Source: an uncultured Pseudomonadota bacterium (lineage in GTDB: Bacteria > Pseudomonadota > Alphaproteobacteria > Rs-D84). Taken from it: a stretch of 8,370 nucleotides of DNA. Every line of letters begins with the position of its first letter. Position 1 is the stretch's first letter. Positions 1 through 6,557 of the stretch are shown piece by piece. The notes under the pieces are model-generated. The model saw nothing but the letters and a program-made list of their open reading frames with translations. It was not told the DNA's origin and ran no database searches. A program made the translations under genes and the position numbers. The stretch covers positions 1 to 8,370 of the forward strand of contig CAMYXE010000025.1 in assembly GCA_947303165.1 (NCBI GenBank). The letters are read 5' to 3'.

Positions 1-1
1 T

Positions 2-97
2 ATATTCGCATTGTGGTTTGCGTTGGCGTCCAGTATTTGGTCGGCGACACAATATACAGTCGATTTCCTTGGGAAAATAAAAAAGATAAAGAAATAA
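2..97 (+). CDS. pgsA: C-terminal fragment of a membrane protein, probably phosphatidylglycerophosphate synthase
   Basis: The 5' end lies outside the window; 31 codons remain, ending in TAA. The fragment has one hydrophobic helix (about residues 1-16 of what is visible, IFALWFALASSIWSAT), then QYTVDFLG, and a lysine-rich tail KIKKIKK. A last transmembrane helix running into an aromatic-Tyr segment and a short basic tail matches the end of PgsA (pattern LW.A...T..S..QY/DY), the inner-membrane enzyme that makes phosphatidylglycerophosphate from CDP-diacylglycerol and glycerol-3-phosphate. The catalytic CDP-alcohol phosphotransferase motif is not in the window, so this is a pattern-based call and another polytopic membrane protein is possible. 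Frame choice is supported by a terminator hairpin starting six bases after this stop; frame 1 also stays open but runs straight through that hairpin. Confidence 0.5.
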   Translation: MFALWFALASSIWSATQYTVDFLGKIKKIKK

Positions 98-102
98 CAA
101 AT

Positions 103-128
103 ACCCGTCAAATGACGGGTGTTTTTTT
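103..128 (+). terminator. Rho-independent terminator between the converging pgsA-like gene and dnaJ
   Basis: ACCCGTC (103-109) pairs with GACGGGT (114-120) around an AAAT loop, followed by G and seven T (122-128) on the + strand. It directly follows the upstream stop. On the minus strand the hairpin sits just after the dnaJ stop and is followed by a T-rich but interrupted tract, so it may also end dnaJ transcripts, less strongly. Confidence 0.85.
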
Positions 129-1254
129 AAAACCAACTTTTCTTGGCGGATTTGGTTTCAGAAAATTCTTCTAAGATTTTCTTTTGTTTATCGGTAAGTT
201 TTGTTGGTATTACAATTCCAACCTCTATATACAAATCACCAAATGACGAACCACGGCCCGTTGGCATACCATGTCCCCGAACACGCAATTTTTCACCAAC
301 CTGGGTTCCACTTGGCACTTTGACCGATAGTTTTTTATCATCAATTGTTTCAACCTCGATTTCACCACCCAACGCCAATGTTGTAAATGGCAAATCGATA
401 TGCATCAACAAATCATTTCCGGCACGTGCAAATTTATCATCTGGTTTAATATGAATATCCAAATAGAAATCACCAGCCACGCCACCATTTGCGCCCGCTT
501 CGCCCTGTCCCGCCAGACGCAACCGCGCGCCGTCTTCTATGCCCGCAGGTATTTTCACATCAATTGTCCGATTTTTATGAACAACACCCGCGCCATCGCA
601 TTCGGAACATTTTTTATCTATTTTATGCCCCAGGCCATTACATTCTGGACATGGGGTTTGCATCGCGAAAAATCCACGTTGAACATTCACATAACCTGAT
701 CCATGGCAGCGTGGACAAGTTGGCGCCTCTTTACCATCCGCCGTTCCATACCCATTACATTTTTCACATTTTACATTACTTGAAAATTTGACAGTATGTG
801 TTTTACCAAAATATGCATCGCGCAGGGATATTACAACCTCGTCCAGTAAATCGCGACCACGTTGTTGCTGACTTGCACCGCCACGCATACCTCCATCAAA
901 CCCACCAAAGCCAAATCCACGCATAGCCTCGCGCAATATATCTTCCATTCCGGCACCGCCGCCCATATCGAAATGAAACGCCCCATTTCCAAACGGGTTG
1001 CCCCCCATCCCGGCAGACGCACCATTACCACCCGCGAACGCCGCATCACCATACCGATCATACGCCGCACGTTTTTGTGGGTCCTTTAGAATATCAAAGG
1101 CATTATTAACATCTTTGAATTTTTCCTCGGCGGTCTTGTCCCCCGGATTTTTGTCCGGATGATACTTCATAACCAATTTATGATAGGCTTTTTTGATATC
1201 GGCATCCGACGCATCACGCGCCACGCCCAAAACTTCATATGGATTTTTATTCAT
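127..1254 (-). CDS. dnaJ: Chaperone DnaJ (Hsp40, type I)
   Basis: Co-chaperone that delivers unfolded clients to DnaK and stimulates its ATPase; cytoplasmic. The 375 residues cover the full type I layout: J domain 1-70 with the HPD motif at 32-34, a Gly/Phe-rich linker at about 74-127, a zinc-binding domain with four CxxCxGxG-type repeats (C163/C166, C180/C183, C202/C205, C216/C219, all eight Cys present; the third residue pair varies, e.g. CEKCNGYG and CSECDGAG), and the C-terminal beta-sandwich substrate domains from about 229 to 350. Length is normal for the family. dnaK is not upstream, which is unlike the usual dnaK-dnaJ operon; the neighbour is divergent parE, so dnaJ appears to be transcribed alone. 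The ATG at 1254 starts directly at the conserved J domain (NPYEVLGV); no strong ribosome binding site is visible before it. Identification is very secure. Confidence 0.98.
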   Translation of the reverse strand: MNKNPYEVLGVARDASDADIKKAYHKLVMKYHPDKNPGDKTAEEKFKDVNNAFDILKDPQKRAAYDRYGDAAFAGGNGASAGMGGNPFGNGAFHFDMGGGAGMEDILREAMRGFGFGGFDGGMRGGASQQQRGRDLLDEVVISLRDAYFGKTHTVKFSSNVKCEKCNGYGTADGKEAPTCPRCHGSGYVNVQRGFFAMQTPCPECNGLGHKIDKKCSECDGAGVVHKNRTIDVKIPAGIEDGARLRLAGQGEAGANGGVAGDFYLDIHIKPDDKFARAGNDLLMHIDLPFTTLALGGEIEVETIDDKKLSVKVPSGTQVGEKLRVRGHGMPTGRGSSFGDLYIEVGIVIPTKLTDKQKKILEEFSETKSAKKSWF

Positions 1255-1282
1255 TTTTACGGTCCGTAATTACTTCTTGCCT

Positions 1283-1302
1283 AAATATATAATTATATAT
1301 TT
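1283..1302. repeat. 20-bp perfect AT-only palindrome in the dnaJ promoter
   Basis: The 20 bases are AAATATATAA followed by its exact reverse complement, with the symmetry axis between 1292 and 1293. The left half overlaps the proposed dnaJ -10 box. It could be a repressor operator, or simply a low-complexity AT promoter core. Confidence 0.6.
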
Positions 1303-1313
1303 TTGAAAATCAA
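1286..1313 (-). promoter_or_regulatory. Predicted sigma-70 type promoter of dnaJ
   Basis: On the minus strand TTGATT (1308-1313) is followed after 16 bases by TATATA (1286-1291); an 18-base spacing to TATATT also works. The predicted transcription start is near 1279, giving a leader of about 25 bases. No heat-shock (sigma-32 type) promoter and no CIRCE element is visible in the gap. Confidence 0.5.
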
Positions 1314-1362
1314 GCCCACAAAATTCTTATTATTTTTCAGGTCATTTTTACGATTGGGCTTG
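1311..1362. repeat. 8-bp inverted repeat flanking the dnaJ/parE divergent promoters
   Basis: CAAGCCCA (1311-1318) and TGGGCTTG (1355-1362) are exact reverse complements separated by 36 bases. Each arm overlaps the -35 box of one of the two divergent promoters, so both promoters read TGGGCTTG into their -35. The spacing is too long for a simple hairpin operator but would suit two protein-binding sites. Confidence 0.45.
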
Positions 1363-1388
1363 CACAAAATGAAATAATGTTCTAATAA
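1360..1388 (+). promoter_or_regulatory. Predicted parE promoter giving a near-leaderless mRNA
   Basis: TTGCAC (1360-1365), a 17-base spacer and TAATAA (1383-1388) form a good sigma-70 type promoter. Only nine bases separate the -10 from the ATG at 1398, so transcription should start about 1395-1396. No Shine-Dalgarno sequence precedes the ATG. Confidence 0.55.
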
Positions 1389-1397
1389 TTACGTGTT

Positions 1398-3377
1398 ATG
1401 GCAGAACAGAATTCGCACTCTTATGATGCATCAGACATCCAAGTCCTGGAGGGGTTGGAGCCTGTTCGTCTGCGCCCAGGAATGTATATTGGTGGCACAG
1501 ATGAAAAGGCGTGGCATCATTTGCCGGTCGAAATTATGGATAATTCTATTGACGAAGCCGTTGCTGGTTTCGCAAAAAAGATTGTTGTTCGCCTAATAGA
1601 TTCTAAAACAATTCAAATTGATGACGATGGCCGTGGGATTCCTGTTGATGAACACCCGAAATATCCCGGCAAATCGGCATTAGAGGTTATTTTAACCACA
1701 CTGCATTCGGGCGGAAAATTTAATAACAATGTTTATAAGACCAGTGGTGGTCTGCATGGTGTCGGCAGTGCAGTTGTCAATGCTCTGTCATCAAATATGG
1801 ATGTGACAATTACCCGCGACGGATACGAATGGCACCAAACATTTTCACGTGGTCGTCCAACATCAAAAATGACACGTGGTGCGGCGTCTAAATCGCATGG
1901 GACATCTATACGGTTCACATTGGATGATGAAATATTTGGTGCGCCCGCTGTGTTCAAACCGGTTAAGATTTATCGTATGGCACGCGCCAAGGCTTTCCTA
2001 TCACGTGGTGTAAAAATTGATTGGCATTGCAATCCAGAACTGCTTACCGCGGATATGGAAATTCCAAGTGATACAACATTCTATTATCCAAATGGTGTTG
2101 CCGATTTCTTGGAAGAAAAGACGCGTGATAAACCACGCATTTTGCCACGCCTGTTTTCGGGTTCGGTTGATTTTCCAGACGATTCGGGGCGTGTTGAATG
2201 GGCCATAACCTTTTTGACCGACGAAAACGGTGCGGCATCTGATGATGGATTTTTCTCGTCATATTGCAACACTATTGCAACCATTGACGGTGGCACGCAC
2301 GAAAGTGGTTTCAAATCTGCGATTACCCGCGGGATTAAAGCATACGGTGAAAAAGTTAATAACAAGGCCGCCGCAAACATAATCGGCGATGACGTATTCG
2401 ATTCGGTTGCTGCGATTGTTTCCGTATTCTATAAAACGCCACAATTCTTGGGACAAACCAAAGAAAAACTGTCAAACCCAGAAATTGCACGTTATACGGA
2501 AAACGCTTTGCGTGACCCATGGGAGATGTTTTTGGCATCTGACCCAAAAACAGCGAACGCGTTATTGGAATTTGTTATTAACCTGGCCAATGCACGTATC
2601 CGTGTTAAACAGGTCAAAGAGGTTGCACGCAAAACCCCAACAAAACGTATTCGTATGCCGGCAAAATTGGCAGACTGTTCCAAACACGGTATTGCGGGAA
2701 CCGAATTATTTATTGTCGAAGGGGAATCTGCAGGCGGAACCGCAAAACAGGCACGCGACCGCGCAACACAGGCTATTATGCCGTTGCGTGGTAAGGTATT
2801 AAACGTTGTATCCAATTCCGACGAGCGTTTCGGCAACAACCGCGAATTAAATGATTTGATTGATATTATTGGTGCAGGAACGGCGAAAGATTGGGACGAT
2901 TCCAAATTGCGCTATGAAAAGATAATTATCATGACCGATGCCGATGTCGACGGCAGTCATATCGCATCACTGCTGATGGCATTCTTTTATCAATTTATGC
3001 CGCAATTGATTTATGGTGGACATTTATATTTGTCTTGCCCTCCGCTGTATAAATTAACACACGGCACCGAATCGATTTATATTGATACTGACGAAGAATT
3101 AGAGGATTTGAAAAACGGTAAATACAAGGGTAAAAAGGTTGAAATTTCACGATTCAAAGGACTTGGCGAAATGATGCCGAACCAATTAAAAGAAACAACC
3201 ATGTCACCAAAAACACGCCGTTTAATCCGTGTCGATTTACCGCCGCGCACAGACGAAGGCGCCGAAGACACCGAAAAAACACGTACTATCGTTTCAGAAC
3301 TTATGGGCAAAAAACCTGAATTTAGATTCCGTTTTATTACCGAACACGCCCAATTTGTAAAAGATTTATTTGTATAG
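1398..3377 (+). CDS. parE: DNA topoisomerase IV subunit B (ParE)
   Basis: ATPase subunit of topoisomerase IV, which with ParC decatenates daughter chromosomes; ParC is not in the window. The 659 residues hold the GHKL ATPase fold: EIMDNSIDEA (45-54, with E45 and N49), DDGRGIP (76-82), the ATP-lid glycines GGLHGVGSAVVNAL (117-130), and the QTK loop (353-355) of the transducer domain. The TOPRIM domain follows: EGESAGG (441-447), PLRGKVLNV (462-470) and the metal-binding DADVDGSH (514-521), then PPLYKL and RFKGLGEM. The C-terminus LMGKKPEFRFRFI...FVKDLFV and the length, shorter than the roughly 800-aa GyrB usual in alphaproteobacteria, favour ParE over GyrB. No residue essential for ATP binding or TOPRIM chemistry appears lost. 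The ATG at 1398 gives a normal N-terminus (SYDASDIQVLEGLEPVRLRPGMYIG). There is no terminator between it and the next gene. Confidence 0.93.
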   Translation: MAEQNSHSYDASDIQVLEGLEPVRLRPGMYIGGTDEKAWHHLPVEIMDNSIDEAVAGFAKKIVVRLIDSKTIQIDDDGRGIPVDEHPKYPGKSALEVILTTLHSGGKFNNNVYKTSGGLHGVGSAVVNALSSNMDVTITRDGYEWHQTFSRGRPTSKMTRGAASKSHGTSIRFTLDDEIFGAPAVFKPVKIYRMARAKAFLSRGVKIDWHCNPELLTADMEIPSDTTFYYPNGVADFLEEKTRDKPRILPRLFSGSVDFPDDSGRVEWAITFLTDENGAASDDGFFSSYCNTIATIDGGTHESGFKSAITRGIKAYGEKVNNKAAANIIGDDVFDSVAAIVSVFYKTPQFLGQTKEKLSNPEIARYTENALRDPWEMFLASDPKTANALLEFVINLANARIRVKQVKEVARKTPTKRIRMPAKLADCSKHGIAGTELFIVEGESAGGTAKQARDRATQAIMPLRGKVLNVVSNSDERFGNNRELNDLIDIIGAGTAKDWDDSKLRYEKIIIMTDADVDGSHIASLLMAFFYQFMPQLIYGGHLYLSCPPLYKLTHGTESIYIDTDEELEDLKNGKYKGKKVEISRFKGLGEMMPNQLKETTMSPKTRRLIRVDLPPRTDEGAEDTEKTRTIVSELMGKKPEFRFRFITEHAQFVKDLFV

Positions 3378-3391
3378 CAAGCACTGTTTTA

Positions 3392-3419
3392 TTGACATTC
3401 ATAATTTTTGTTCTAGTAT
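3392..3419 (+). promoter_or_regulatory. Predicted promoter of the small gene downstream of parE
   Basis: A consensus -35 TTGACA (3392-3397), a 16-base spacer and TAGTAT (3414-3419). It begins 15 bases after the parE stop. The predicted start is near 3426, leaving a leader of about 22 bases with a weak AGGGA ribosome binding site before the ATG at 3449. Confidence 0.6.
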
Positions 3420-3448
3420 TTGCCCGTTTGCAATAAAAAGGGATGTAA

Positions 3449-3868
3449 ATGGCAGAACCAATAACTTTTAAAAATACATACGTCATCAATATGAATGAGT
3501 TAAAGAAAAGACCATTTGATTGTTTACAAAAGGGCGCATTGTTGCCTGTTGAACAAAAAAATGGCGAGCCCGGAACAGCGGACCTTGTGTTATTTTCCGA
3601 ACACGCAGACTTTTATGTAAAACGTATGATCAGAGAATATCCATCATTATCACAAACAATCGGCGAACAAGACGCGCGTACTATCATCGTATATCTGTCC
3701 AAGGCCCAGAAACCGATTATGACGTTATTTCCAACAAACGAAACAGATATCATTACAGATATTTGGAATGATGTTGATGACGGTGTTTTGCCTGATGCAA
3801 CCGCAATAATCGACAACAGAACAAAATTGATTAAACAATTCAAAGAAATAAAACAAATAAAAAAATAA
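3449..3868 (+). CDS. Uncharacterised small cytoplasmic protein, 139 aa
   Basis: I do not recognise this family. The protein has no signal peptide and no transmembrane segment, and a single cysteine (C25). It appears to be a compact alpha/beta domain: beta-like stretches ADLVLF (44-49) and RTIIVYL (77-83), amphipathic helices between them, an acidic segment ITDIWNDVDDG (101-111), and a lysine/isoleucine-rich helical tail from about residue 120 (RTKLIKQFKEIKQIKK) that could bind nucleic acid or a partner. It is likely real: it has a consensus -35 promoter, a weak ribosome binding site five bases before the ATG, its own terminator after the stop, and protein-like composition. It also shares the ATGGCAGAAC start sequence of parE. 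Read-through from parE is possible. Nothing in the sequence assigns a function. Confidence 0.8.
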   Translation: MAEPITFKNTYVINMNELKKRPFDCLQKGALLPVEQKNGEPGTADLVLFSEHADFYVKRMIREYPSLSQTIGEQDARTIIVYLSKAQKPIMTLFPTNETDIITDIWNDVDDGVLPDATAIIDNRTKLIKQFKEIKQIKK

Positions 3869-3870
3869 AA

Positions 3871-3897
3871 AACGCCCGATTTCATCGGGATTTTTTT
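3871..3897. terminator. Bidirectional terminator between the 139-aa gene and dnaA
   Basis: CCCGAT (3875-3880) pairs with ATCGGG (3884-3889) around a TTC loop. An A-run lies on the left and seven T (3891-3897) on the right, so both strands have a U-tract after the hairpin. It lies between the stops of two convergent genes. Confidence 0.85.
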
Positions 3898-3903
3898 ACA
3901 TCT

Positions 3904-5184
3904 TTATTTATATTCTTCTATTAATTGGGCGATTTGGGCGGACATAACCAAATCAGATTGCTGTAATTTTTCAATTCTATCTATACCATACATAACCGTC
4001 GCATGATCACGGCCACCAACATACGAACCAATCTCGGACAATGACATACCTGTCACATTCTTTAACACAACCATCATCATTTGACGCGCCAAGACCAAAG
4101 AACGCGCGCGCCCATTTCCACAAACCGCATCATACGATACACCAAGTTTTTCACACATAGCTTTGACCATAGCGATTGGTGACTTTGATTTTTTCAATGT
4201 ATCTGCAAGTAATTTTTCAATTATTGTTTCGTTAACCGTTTCACCCATCAAATCACAATATGCACGGATTTTATTCGCAACACCAGATATAACGTGACCA
4301 TCTGCCATAACACGTCCAGCAAGTGCATCAGCAATTTTTTCATTTACACCAGCCTTGATAAATATTTCACGACGAACAGAACGCGATGGCGCAACAACAT
4401 CTGCAACCAAACCAGACGCCAATAATGATTGCAAACGATGGTCAATTCCAGATAAATTACTTGGTGCGGCATTTGCAGTTAACACAATGTTTTTTCCCGC
4501 GTTACGCAAATCCAAAATTAACTGAATAAATTCTTCACAGGTTGCACGTTTACCAGAAAACACCTGAACATCATCCAAAATAAATGTATCACAATTGCGG
4601 CAATAATCTTTGAAAGCAAAAATTGTCTTGTCATGCAATGCACGTGCAAATTCAGATACAAATTGTGCGCCAGACATCATTATCGTATTGCCAACCGATG
4701 CAGATCTGATGCATTCTGCCAACATTGTTTTACCGCAACCCGCCGGCCCATAGATAAACAATGGTGAAAATGTTGCGGTCCCCGCCGCCATCTTTTTACA
4801 TGCTGATAAAACAAACGCATTTTCTTCACATGATATAAAAGAATCAAAATCACCGGCATCATTATTATTGATTACCGGTGCAGAATATGTTTGCGTATTA
4901 TTATCATTTGCGGTTTTACGAATCACTGGTGCGATATTTGCAACGCACATGCGAACATTCATACCATATTCCGTCGCAACCGCATTAAACACATTTGCAT
5001 ATGTAGAACTTACAAAATCAATAGTAAACTGATTTGGTGCACGAACAATTAAACAATTTCCTGAAATTTCAAAATCAAGTGGAGCAATCCATGCAGAAAA
5101 ACAGGCCGCATCTATTCTTGTGGATAATTCATTTTTTATCGCATCCACAGATATCGCCTGTTTTGTTGTAACTGTTGCCTGCAT
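3904..5184 (-). CDS. dnaA: Chromosomal replication initiator DnaA with a divergent ATPase site
   Basis: DnaA binds 9-bp boxes at oriC and unwinds the origin as an ATP-dependent oligomer. The 426 residues contain domain I (about 11-85), a short linker (about 88-112), the AAA+ domain (about 113-330) and a DNA-binding domain IV (about 335-426). Walker A GPAGCGKT (146-153) and Walker B FILDDVQ (201-207) are present. The DNA-binding signature GGRDHATV (390-397) is present, with R359 and R367 at the places of E. coli R399 and R407. The oddity is in the nucleotide-sensing residues: sensor 1 reads LTAN (N238 for D269), the box VII arginine finger is L254 (for R285) and the sensor 2 arginine is A303 (for R334). 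The 33-, 16- and 49-residue spacings between Walker B, sensor 1, the finger and sensor 2 match E. coli exactly, so these are substitutions and not misalignment. The ATG at 5184 is chosen for its strong ribosome binding site. It may be the sole DnaA or a paralogue. Confidence 0.93.
   Translation of the reverse strand: MQATVTTKQAISVDAIKNELSTRIDAACFSAWIAPLDFEISGNCLIVRAPNQFTIDFVSSTYANVFNAVATEYGMNVRMCVANIAPVIRKTANDNNTQTYSAPVINNNDAGDFDSFISCEENAFVLSACKKMAAGTATFSPLFIYGPAGCGKTMLAECIRSASVGNTIMMSGAQFVSEFARALHDKTIFAFKDYCRNCDTFILDDVQVFSGKRATCEEFIQLILDLRNAGKNIVLTANAAPSNLSGIDHRLQSLLASGLVADVVAPSRSVRREIFIKAGVNEKIADALAGRVMADGHVISGVANKIRAYCDLMGETVNETIIEKLLADTLKKSKSPIAMVKAMCEKLGVSYDAVCGNGRARSLVLARQMMMVVLKNVTGMSLSEIGSYVGGRDHATVMYGIDRIEKLQQSDLVMSAQIAQLIEEYK
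5119..5149. promoter_or_regulatory. DnaA box pair inside the 5' end of dnaA
   Basis: TGTGGATAA (5119-5127) is a perfect match to the DnaA box consensus (TTATCCACA on the minus strand), and forms codons 20-22 (Leu-Ser-Thr) of dnaA. GCATCCACA (5141-5149) is a 7/9 match in the opposite orientation. The two share the core TGTGGAT/ATCCACA as a 7-bp inverted repeat with 17 bases between the arms. Confidence 0.55.
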
Positions 5185-5190
5185 GCCGTT

Positions 5191-5198
5191 TCTCCTTT
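5191..5198 (-). promoter_or_regulatory. Strong ribosome binding site that sets the dnaA start
   Basis: The minus strand reads AAAGGAGA, with AAAGGAG seven bases before the ATG at 5184. An in-frame ATG at 5250 has no such site, so the shorter protein is preferred. Confidence 0.85.
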
Positions 5199-5503
5199 CC
5201 TTATTCAAAAGAGTTTCCTGCCGGAACAAGTGTGCAAAAGCCACCTGCATATAAATACCAAATCATACCGAAACGCTGACGTCCCAATAAAATCTAGTAT
5301 CTATTTATGTATCCTACTTTCCACTCTCTCGCATTTACTATTGAAACCTGAATCTAACCTTTCCTTCCAATCAGAACTTGATAACCTATCTGACTACGCA
5401 AGATAATTTATAAGATTCATTTCTATTTGCAACTAATTGTTAACTATTTTTTTCAAATTTATTTTTTGACACCGATTCGGATTTTCCCCAGTTTTCTGCG
5501 GTT

Positions 5504-5524
5504 TGTATATACACTGTATATACA
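5504..5524. repeat. Two tandem copies of the palindrome TGTATATACA
   Basis: The perfect 10-bp palindrome TGTATATACA occurs at 5504-5513 and again at 5515-5524, one base apart, giving an 11-bp period close to one helical turn. The whole 21-bp block is itself palindromic apart from its centre base. It is just downstream of the dprA stop. As RNA it could fold into an 8-bp AT-rich hairpin with a 5-base loop, but no U-tract follows in the dprA direction. Confidence 0.7.
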
Positions 5525-5533
5525 TGATTTTTT

Positions 5534-6550
5534 TCACACACGAATGTAACCAGTATCACATTTTTGAACCAAACCTTGTAATTCTAATATCACCAATTCA
5601 CGTTTAATTTCCGAAATATTTTTTCCGACAATTTCTGCCAATACAGATTCTGATAGCGGAACTGTTCCAAGTTTTTCTAAAATAGAATTATCTGAACCGA
5701 TATTTTTTTTGTTTTCATCATGTATTTTTGAATCAATAAAAAAATCTTCTGTGCCCTGACACAATATTGCCACACCAGACCGAATCAGTGAATTTGGTCC
5801 TGCACCGCGGGAATCTGCAGGATGCGATGGAATCGCATAAACTTTTCGTCCATATTGAATCGCAAAATTCGCAGTTTTCATACTGCCAGATTTTAAATCA
5901 GCCTCGGACAATATAAGTTTTTCCCCAAGTCCAGCAATTATCCTATTACGTTGTACAAAATTTGTGCCTTTTGGGATAAATCCAACTGGCATATCACTAA
6001 TTACTGCGCCACGTTCCAAAATTTCATAATATAACGATTCGTTTTCAATTGGCCATATGTAATCCACACCACCCGCCAATACCGCAATTGTATTAGCGTT
6101 TCCATTTGAACGCAATGCGCCAACATGCGCGGCACTATCTGTTCCAATTGCCATCCCAGACACCACAACAATTCCATGATCAACAAATGCCGCAGCCATA
6201 TCCGAAATAAAATTCATACCTATGGCCGTTGCATGTCGAGTTCCAACGATAGATACCGTCGCCCTGGATAACGTTTCAATATTGCCTCGTGCTGTTATAA
6301 TAGGTGGATGATTTTTTGTTAAACGCAACATCGCAGGATAACGTCCATCATCATCAGAAATATATTCTATATTTAATTTGGCCGCAGTATCCATTTCACG
6401 TAAAACAGCATCACGCAAATCAGTACTTGGTTTTAATGCATCCAAGGCTGCACAAACATCACCATTAAATTGATGCAACGTATACGCATACGTAACAGCC
6501 CCAACACCAGGGGATCGCAATAATAATAAATGTTCATACAAGTTTTTCAT
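5534..6550 (-). CDS. dprA: DNA processing protein DprA (Smf)
   Basis: DprA binds single-stranded DNA and loads RecA, protecting incoming DNA during natural transformation; many non-competent bacteria also carry it. The 338 residues include an N-terminal helix-hairpin-helix-like segment (about 5-30, LRSPGVGAVTYAYTLHQF). The Rossmann-like core has SIVGTRHAT (100-108), VVVSGMAIGTDSAAHVGAL (128-146), LAGGVDYIWPIEN (158-170), PVGFIPKGTNFVQRNRIIAGL (188-208) and LSEADLKSGSMKTANFAIQYGRKVYAIPS (214-242). A C-terminal winged-helix domain (about 288-338) is present. Length is slightly below the usual 360-370. No competence genes are in the window. The ATG at 6550 has no Shine-Dalgarno. dnaA lies downstream on the same strand after 349 bases with no obvious terminator, so read-through is possible. 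The usual partner topA is absent here. Confidence 0.96.
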   Translation of the reverse strand: MKNLYEHLLLLRSPGVGAVTYAYTLHQFNGDVCAALDALKPSTDLRDAVLREMDTAAKLNIEYISDDDGRYPAMLRLTKNHPPIITARGNIETLSRATVSIVGTRHATAIGMNFISDMAAAFVDHGIVVVSGMAIGTDSAAHVGALRSNGNANTIAVLAGGVDYIWPIENESLYYEILERGAVISDMPVGFIPKGTNFVQRNRIIAGLGEKLILSEADLKSGSMKTANFAIQYGRKVYAIPSHPADSRGAGPNSLIRSGVAILCQGTEDFFIDSKIHDENKKNIGSDNSILEKLGTVPLSESVLAEIVGKNISEIKRELVILELQGLVQKCDTGYIRV

Positions 6551-6557
6551 TACATAT

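Larger units (their letters stand above)
5185..5533. other. 349-bp non-coding gap upstream of dnaA; candidate origin or regulatory region
   Basis: No convincing open reading frame lies here. The part next to dnaA should hold its promoter; TATGAT around 5265-5270 on the minus strand is one weak -10 candidate, without a good -35. The stretch 5401-5470 is very AT-rich and could act as an unwinding element. Box-like 9-mers with one mismatch to TTATNCACA occur at 5231-5239 (TGTGCAAAA, reverse orientation) and 5530-5538 (TTTTTCACA). Three GANTC sites (5350, 5414, 5474), the target of alphaproteobacterial CcrM methylase, are present, only slightly above chance. A tandem palindrome lies at 5504-5524. 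Proximity to dnaA makes an origin plausible, but the box density is low. Confidence 0.4.

Noticed and set aside
143..1089. Several open frames antisense to dnaJ
   Set aside because: They lie opposite a fully conserved gene, have no ribosome binding sites, and their translations look like low-complexity by-products of dnaJ codon usage.
2017..2905. Open frames within and antisense to parE (for example around 2389-2802 and 2492-2905)
   Set aside because: parE is intact and conserved throughout. The alternative translations have no recognisable domains and no promoter or ribosome binding site.
1398..3377. Calling this gene gyrB
   Set aside because: The length (659 aa) and the C-terminal LMGKKPE...FV.DL pattern fit ParE; GyrB in this class is usually about 800 aa.
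5185..5250. N-terminal extension of dnaA by 22 codons to an upstream in-frame ATG
   Set aside because: The upstream ATG has no ribosome binding site. A strong one lies inside the extension seven bases before the ATG at 5184, and the added residues do not resemble DnaA domain I.
5308..5360. A 14-codon ATG frame on the + strand in the dnaA-dprA gap
   Set aside because: It has no ribosome binding site, no promoter and no protein-like features.
5350..5478. Three GANTC sites as a CcrM-controlled dnaA promoter
   Set aside because: Three sites in about 280 bases is only slightly more than expected by chance, and they are not placed on an identified promoter. Noted only as context for the gap.
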